Origin: an uncultured Clostridia bacterium
GTDB lineage: Bacteria; Bacillota; Clostridia; Oscillospirales; Acutalibacteraceae
DNA length: 64,000 nt
NCBI GenBank assembly: GCA_937884975.1
Contig: CAKZZS010000064.1
Coordinates: forward strand, 1 to 64,000
Direction: 5' to 3'
Each line of letters opens with the position of its first letter. The first letter of the stretch is position 1. The notes beneath the pieces were generated by a model. The model saw nothing but the letters and a program-made list of their open reading frames with translations, searched no databases and was not told the DNA's origin. A program made the translations under genes and the position numbers. Of this stretch, positions 60,393 to 64,000 are shown in pieces.

Positions 60393-62144
60393 ATGGCAAT
60401 TAACGATGCTTATCTTGAAGAGTTAAGAAGTAAAACCGACGTTGAAGCGGTCATTTCCTCTTATGTTGTATTACGCCGACGCGGCAGAATTTTAACGGGA
60501 CTTTGTCCCTTTCATAATGAAAAAACTCCGTCCTTTACGGTTTATCCCGAAACCCAGTCTTATTATTGCTTCGGCTGCGGCTCGGGCGGAGACGTCATTA
60601 CTTTTATAAAAAACATAAATAATCTTGATTATGTTGAAGCGGTTAAGCAGCTTGCCGATATGGCAGGAATGGCGCCGCCCGAAACGAATTTTGACACCAC
60701 GCTTACAAAGCAGCGGCTTCGTATGTTTGAAATTAACCGTGAAGCGGCAAAGTTCTTTTATAAGTCACTTTATTCGCCTCTGGGTAAGCAGTGCCTTGAG
60801 TACTACCACGGCAGGGGACTTTCGGACGAAACGATTCGTCATTTCGGTCTGGGCTTTGCTCCCGAAAATTTTAATGACGGACTGTATAAGCACCTTAAAG
60901 GTCTCGGGTATAATGACGCGGAGCTTTTCGGCGCTAACGTAATAAGAAAAAGCATTAAAGGCTATTATGACGCTTTTAAAAACCGCGCAATGTTTCCTAT
61001 TATCGATATTCGGGGAAATGTTATTGCCTTCAGCGGCAGGCGTCTTGACGAAAGCGACCCGAGAAAATATGTTAATACAAGCGACACTCTTGTATTCAAA
61101 AAGGGCAGTAACCTTTTTGCGCTCAATTTCGCCAAAGGCTCAAAGCGTGAGGGACTTATACTTTGCGAGGGCAATATGGATGTCATTTCGCTTCATCAGG
61201 CAGGCTTCGATAATGCCGTTGCAGGACTCGGAACCGCGCTGACTGAGGAACAGGCGCTTCTCATAACCCGTTATGCAAACACCGTTTACCTTTGCTACGA
61301 TAACGACGAGGCAGGGCAAAAGGCGGTCGAAAAGGCTTTGAGAATTTTCTCAAGGACGGGAATAAAAATAAAAGTGCTTCACCTTCAGGGCGGTAAGGAC
61401 CCGGATGAAATAATAAAAAATTGCGGAGCGGATTATTTCCGTTCGATTATTGAGGGAGCGGCTAACGATATCGAATTTAAACTGCTCAACGCGCAGCATA
61501 ATTTTGATATCACAACCTCCGACGGAAAGCTCAATTATCTTAACGCCGCGGTCGATATACTTGCGTCCCTTGACAACTCTCTTGAAAGGGATATTTACGC
61601 AACAAGATTAAGTGAACTCGGAGTCAGCAAAACCGCAATTGACGAACAGATTTCAAGAAAACGCGCTTCCAATTCAAGAAAGCAAAAAACAATTGATTTT
61701 AAAAATATAGTTCGTTCAACCGTTGCTCCGAAGGACAGCGTTAATCCCGACAGGACAAGGCATCCTGCGGTTGTCAAGGCGGAGGAGCATTTAATCGCAA
61801 ATTTCCTTTTCAGTCCCGACTGCTACAAGGCGCTTAAAGGAAAGATTACACCCGATGATTTTATTTCGGTTGTAAATTCTCATATTTTTAAGGTGCTGTC
61901 CGAAAGAATTGAAAATGAGCAGTCGCTTGACTTAACGGTTGTTTCCCAGTCCTTTACCGATGAAGAAACCGCGGCTTATTCAAGGCTTCTGACTATGTCC
62001 GATACTGTCGGAAAAACGTTAAAGGAGTGCGAAGACTGTATAAATACAATTCTTTCGGAGAAACATAAAAGCGAGCGTAAAGCCGCAAAGGATATGGATG
62101 ACGATGAATTTTTGAACGCGTTCAAAGAATTCGGGAATAAATAA
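60393..62144 (+). CDS. dnaG: DNA primase
   Basis: DnaG makes RNA primers at the fork. The 583 residues have an N-terminal zinc finger (CPFHNEKTPSF...YYCFGCGSGG), a Toprim catalytic core with ILCEGNMDVISLHQ and YDNDEAGQKA, and a C-terminal helicase-binding domain (about 450-580) for DnaB. AAAGGAG precedes the ATG. dgt-dnaG-rpoD is a Firmicute macromolecular synthesis operon variant. Confidence 0.98.
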   Translation: MAINDAYLEELRSKTDVEAVISSYVVLRRRGRILTGLCPFHNEKTPSFTVYPETQSYYCFGCGSGGDVITFIKNINNLDYVEAVKQLADMAGMAPPETNFDTTLTKQRLRMFEINREAAKFFYKSLYSPLGKQCLEYYHGRGLSDETIRHFGLGFAPENFNDGLYKHLKGLGYNDAELFGANVIRKSIKGYYDAFKNRAMFPIIDIRGNVIAFSGRRLDESDPRKYVNTSDTLVFKKGSNLFALNFAKGSKREGLILCEGNMDVISLHQAGFDNAVAGLGTALTEEQALLITRYANTVYLCYDNDEAGQKAVEKALRIFSRTGIKIKVLHLQGGKDPDEIIKNCGADYFRSIIEGAANDIEFKLLNAQHNFDITTSDGKLNYLNAAVDILASLDNSLERDIYATRLSELGVSKTAIDEQISRKRASNSRKQKTIDFKNIVRSTVAPKDSVNPDRTRHPAVVKAEEHLIANFLFSPDCYKALKGKITPDDFISVVNSHIFKVLSERIENEQSLDLTVVSQSFTDEETAAYSRLLTMSDTVGKTLKECEDCINTILSEKHKSERKAAKDMDDDEFLNAFKEFGNK

Positions 62145-62171
62145 ATTTACATAAAGGGGTAGGAAAGTATA

Positions 62172-63266
62172 ATGGAACAGAATTCAACGAAAAACAATAT
62201 GCTTGAAGCGTTGCTCAAAAAGGGCAAGGCAACGGGAAAACTGACCACTCACGAAATTGACGACGTCATTGTTGAAATGGACCTCGACATTGAAGAGTGG
62301 GACAAGATTTATGACACAATTGAGTCGCAGAATATCCAGATTATCGACGATCTGGGTGACGCGGCGCTTGCCGATATCTCCTTTGAGGTTGAAAGCGAAA
62401 AGGTTTCCGATTCCGGCTCTGCCGATTCAAAGAACGAGGGCATTGAGGACCCGGTCAAGGCTTACCTTAAGGAAATCGGACGCGTTCCGCTTCTTACAAG
62501 TGAAGAGGAAATCGAGCTTGCAACAAGAATTGCCGATAACGACGAGCAGGCTAAAAAACGCCTTGCGGAAGCGAATCTCCGTCTTGTTGTAAGTATTGCA
62601 AAAAGATACGTCGGCAGGGGAATGCAGTTTCTTGATTTGATTCAGGAGGGTAACCTCGGTCTTTTGAAGGCTGTTGACAAGTTCGATTATACAAAGGGCT
62701 TTAAGTTTTCAACCTACGCAACCTGGTGGATAAGACAGGCTATTACAAGAGCAATTGCCGACCAGGCAAGAACTATCCGTATTCCCGTTCATATGGTTGA
62801 AACGATAAATAAGGTTAAAAAGACAATTACTCTTCTTCTCCACGAAAACGGCAGAGACCCGACTGCCGAGGAGGTTTCCGAATACCTCAATATGCCTGTT
62901 GACAAGGTACGCGAAATTATGCGCGTTGCGCAGGAGCCTGTTTCCCTTGAAACTCCTATCGGCGAGGAGGAGGACAGCCATCTCGGCGATTTTATTCCCG
63001 ATGATGACGCCCTTGCGCCCGAGGAGGCGGCTTCAATGATGCTTCTTAAGGAACAGCTTGACGATGTATTGAGCACTCTTACTCCCAGAGAGAAAAAGGT
63101 TATTCAGCTTCGTTTCGGTCTTGAGGACGGCAGGCAGCGTACTCTTGAAGAAGTCGGCGAGGAATTCGGCGTTACAAGAGAACGTATCCGTCAGATAGAG
63201 GCAAAGGCGCTTCGCAAGCTGCGTCACCCGAGCCGCAGTAAGAAATTAAAGGATTTTCTCGGTTAA
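62172..63266 (+). CDS. rpoD: Primary sigma factor RpoD (SigA)
   Basis: This 364-residue housekeeping sigma factor has region 1.1 (about 5-70), region 1.2 (DPVKAYLKEIGRVPLLTSEE), region 2 (NLRLVVSIAKRYVGRGMQFL, FSTYATWWIRQAITRAIADQ), region 3 and region 4.2 (TLEEVGEEFGVTRERIRQIE). An acidic Ser-rich linker (about 75-95) joins 1.1 and 1.2. It is co-directional with dnaG (27-bp gap) and ends with a terminator. Confidence 0.98.
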   Translation: MEQNSTKNNMLEALLKKGKATGKLTTHEIDDVIVEMDLDIEEWDKIYDTIESQNIQIIDDLGDAALADISFEVESEKVSDSGSADSKNEGIEDPVKAYLKEIGRVPLLTSEEEIELATRIADNDEQAKKRLAEANLRLVVSIAKRYVGRGMQFLDLIQEGNLGLLKAVDKFDYTKGFKFSTYATWWIRQAITRAIADQARTIRIPVHMVETINKVKKTITLLLHENGRDPTAEEVSEYLNMPVDKVREIMRVAQEPVSLETPIGEEEDSHLGDFIPDDDALAPEEAASMMLLKEQLDDVLSTLTPREKKVIQLRFGLEDGRQRTLEEVGEEFGVTRERIRQIEAKALRKLRHPSRSKKLKDFLG

Positions 63267-63271
63267 TATTT

Positions 63272-63308
63272 AATGAGGATGAGTTTTTTAACTCGTCCTC
63301 ATTTTTCT
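63272..63308 (+). terminator. Terminator after rpoD
   Basis: ATGAGGATGAGTT pairs with AACTCGTCCTCAT around TTTT, followed by TTTTC. Confidence 0.92.
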
Positions 63309-63311
63309 TTA

Positions 63312-63340
63312 TTGACTTTGCAGCCTTGTTGTGATAACAT
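63312..63340 (+). promoter_or_regulatory. Promoter of the cobalamin riboswitch transcript
   Basis: TTGACT (63312-63317), a 17-bp spacer and TAACAT (63335-63340), just after the rpoD terminator. Confidence 0.78.
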
Positions 63341-63355
63341 TAAAACTGCAAAGTT

Positions 63356-63490
63356 AATACTTGTACTGCGGTCTTTTTACTTAATCGTAAAATGTAATAG
63401 GGAATCTCGGTGAAAATCCGTCGCAACAGCCATTACCGTAACTAAAGATAATTTCTTTTCAAGTCGGAATACTTCCCGCAGGCGCGGTTC
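63356..63490 (+). promoter_or_regulatory. Cobalamin riboswitch
   Basis: The core reads AGGGAATCTCGGTGAAAATC, CGTCGCAACAGCCATTACC, GTAACT, and later AAGTCGGAATACTTCCCGC, which matches the cobalamin aptamer (GGTGAAAATCC, the CGCAAC step and an AAGTC-GATAC B12-box equivalent). Sequence from 63490 to 63596 forms the expression platform. It should switch off the downstream secreted protein when B12 is plentiful. Confidence 0.9.
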
Positions 63491-63562
63491 TTAGCATTTG
63501 CTATGCCTTGGGCAATGAAGGCGTAACCGATTTAAGCCATTTGACTATGGCTTATTTGTGTT

Positions 63563-63596
63563 GCGTTTTTGTTTTTACAAAAGCGCTTATTTTTTT
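63563..63596 (+). terminator. Cobalamin riboswitch terminator
   Basis: GCGTTTTTG (63563-63571) pairs with CAAAAGCGC (63578-63586) with one G-U, followed by TTATTTTTTT. AGAAAGG follows at once as ribosome site. A second hairpin, AAGCCAT/ATGGCTT (63534-63553), may be its competitor. Confidence 0.75.
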
Positions 63597-63614
63597 AGAA
63601 AGGTTGGTTTGTTT

Positions 63615-64000
63615 ATGAAGAAATCAAAAGCGTTATCGGCACTTTGCATTATTGCGGCAATTTGCCTGATGACAAACGTATTTGCTTTATTTGCATTTGC
63701 GGCAGAAAGCGGCGTTAAGGTTAAGGTCACTCTTTCAAGCGAGGGTGTTCTTGCGGTTTGTAACGCCAAAATACTTGTTACCGACGTTGACGGTGACGGT
63801 TCACTTACGGTAAACGATGCTTTGGTTATTACGCATACCGAGCTGTATCCTACGGGCAGTGACGGTTACGAGAACCAGACTACCCAGTGGGGACTGAGCA
63901 TCAAGAAGCTCTGGGGCGTTGAAAACGGCGGAAGCTACGGCTACTATATAAATAATAATTCCGCCTGGAGCCTTACTGATGTTCTTAACGAGGGCGACGC
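63615..64000 (+). CDS. Secreted DUF4430/dockerin-like protein (partial, 3' end beyond window)
   Basis: The first 128 codons are visible, with no stop before the window end. A signal peptide (about 1-30, hydrophobic core ALCIIAAICLMTNVFALF, cleavage near AFA-AES) indicates secretion. An EF-hand/dockerin-like loop follows (DVDGDGSLTVND, 57-69), then TQWGLSIKKLWGVENGGSYG and YYINNN, which resembles DUF4430, the fold of the transcobalamin C-terminal domain. Being the first gene after a cobalamin riboswitch, it is a candidate corrinoid-binding or uptake-linked protein. That role is inferred; the rest of the gene is needed to confirm the domains. Confidence 0.8.
   Translation, partial: MKKSKALSALCIIAAICLMTNVFALFAFAAESGVKVKVTLSSEGVLAVCNAKILVTDVDGDGSLTVNDALVITHTELYPTGSDGYENQTTQWGLSIKKLWGVENGGSYGYYINNNSAWSLTDVLNEGD

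Overview
The window reads as a chromosomal segment of a spore-forming low-to-mid-GC Firmicute of class Clostridia, most likely an Oscillospirales/Ruminococcaceae-type gut bacterium. The basis is classic Firmicute gene blocks (comEC-holA-rnmV, phoH-ybeY-dgkA-era-yqzL-recO, gdpP-rplI-dnaB-tilS-hpt-ftsH, dgt-dnaG-rpoD), forespore genes (spoVT, sigG), ECF-type vitamin transporters, a TIGR03960/TIGR03936 radical SAM pair, S-box, T-box, RFN and cobalamin leaders, and many sigma-A promoters with 16-18 bp spacers. The family-level placement is inference. Almost all of the window is vertically inherited core genome. Accessory material is limited to a phd/doc toxin-antitoxin pair and several intergenic repeat elements.

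Layout. 1-3.0 kb (mostly minus): palindromic repeats, a MATE exporter, and an ECF S-component paired with type III pantothenate kinase. 3.0-9.4 kb (plus): a PflX-like radical SAM protein, mscL, proC, an M16C metallopeptidase, an EEP-family phosphatase/nuclease and a tiny Cys-rich protein. 9.4-10.1 kb: phd/doc with a perfect 28-bp palindrome at its promoter. 10.1-16.3 kb: alaS, HIT protein, comEC, holA and rnmV. 16.3-20.3 kb (minus): DUF378 protein, metK under a SAM-I riboswitch, a RibU-like riboflavin transporter under an FMN riboswitch with a ~277-nt P3 insertion, and an alpha/beta hydrolase. 20.3-24.5 kb (plus): DivIVA-like protein, pcrA and a zinc-dependent phospholipase C homologue. 24.5-34.1 kb (mostly minus): rplS with a structured leader, the radical SAM pair, small membrane proteins, an aquaporin (plus), pheT and pheS under a T-box, and a YhhN-family protein. 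34.2-52.4 kb (plus): a long information-processing run from phoH to ftsH, broken by a nucleotidyltransferase fused to a decayed phosphomutase. 52.5-54.6 kb: spoVT, a 0.5-kb repeat-rich gap, tRNA-Val and sigG. 54.6-63.3 kb: a heterodimeric ABC exporter, rpmE, a YigZ-family protein, dgt, dnaG and rpoD. 63.3-64.0 kb: a cobalamin riboswitch reading into a secreted DUF4430/dockerin-like protein cut by the window end.

How the genes work together. The dominant theme is replication, translation and RNA maturation: primase, sigma-A, helicase, polymerase III delta, RNases J, M5 and YbeY, Era, tRNA synthetases and TilS. Cofactor supply is controlled by RNA: pantothenate uptake is coupled to CoaX, riboflavin uptake is under FMN control, SAM synthesis is under SAM control, and a secreted protein is under B12 control. 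The most unusual points are the giant RFN insertion, the B12-controlled secreted protein, the catalytically decayed phosphomutase domain, and a shared dyad over the -35 elements of rplS and rpmE. I did not find a clear undescribed defence or biosynthetic system.
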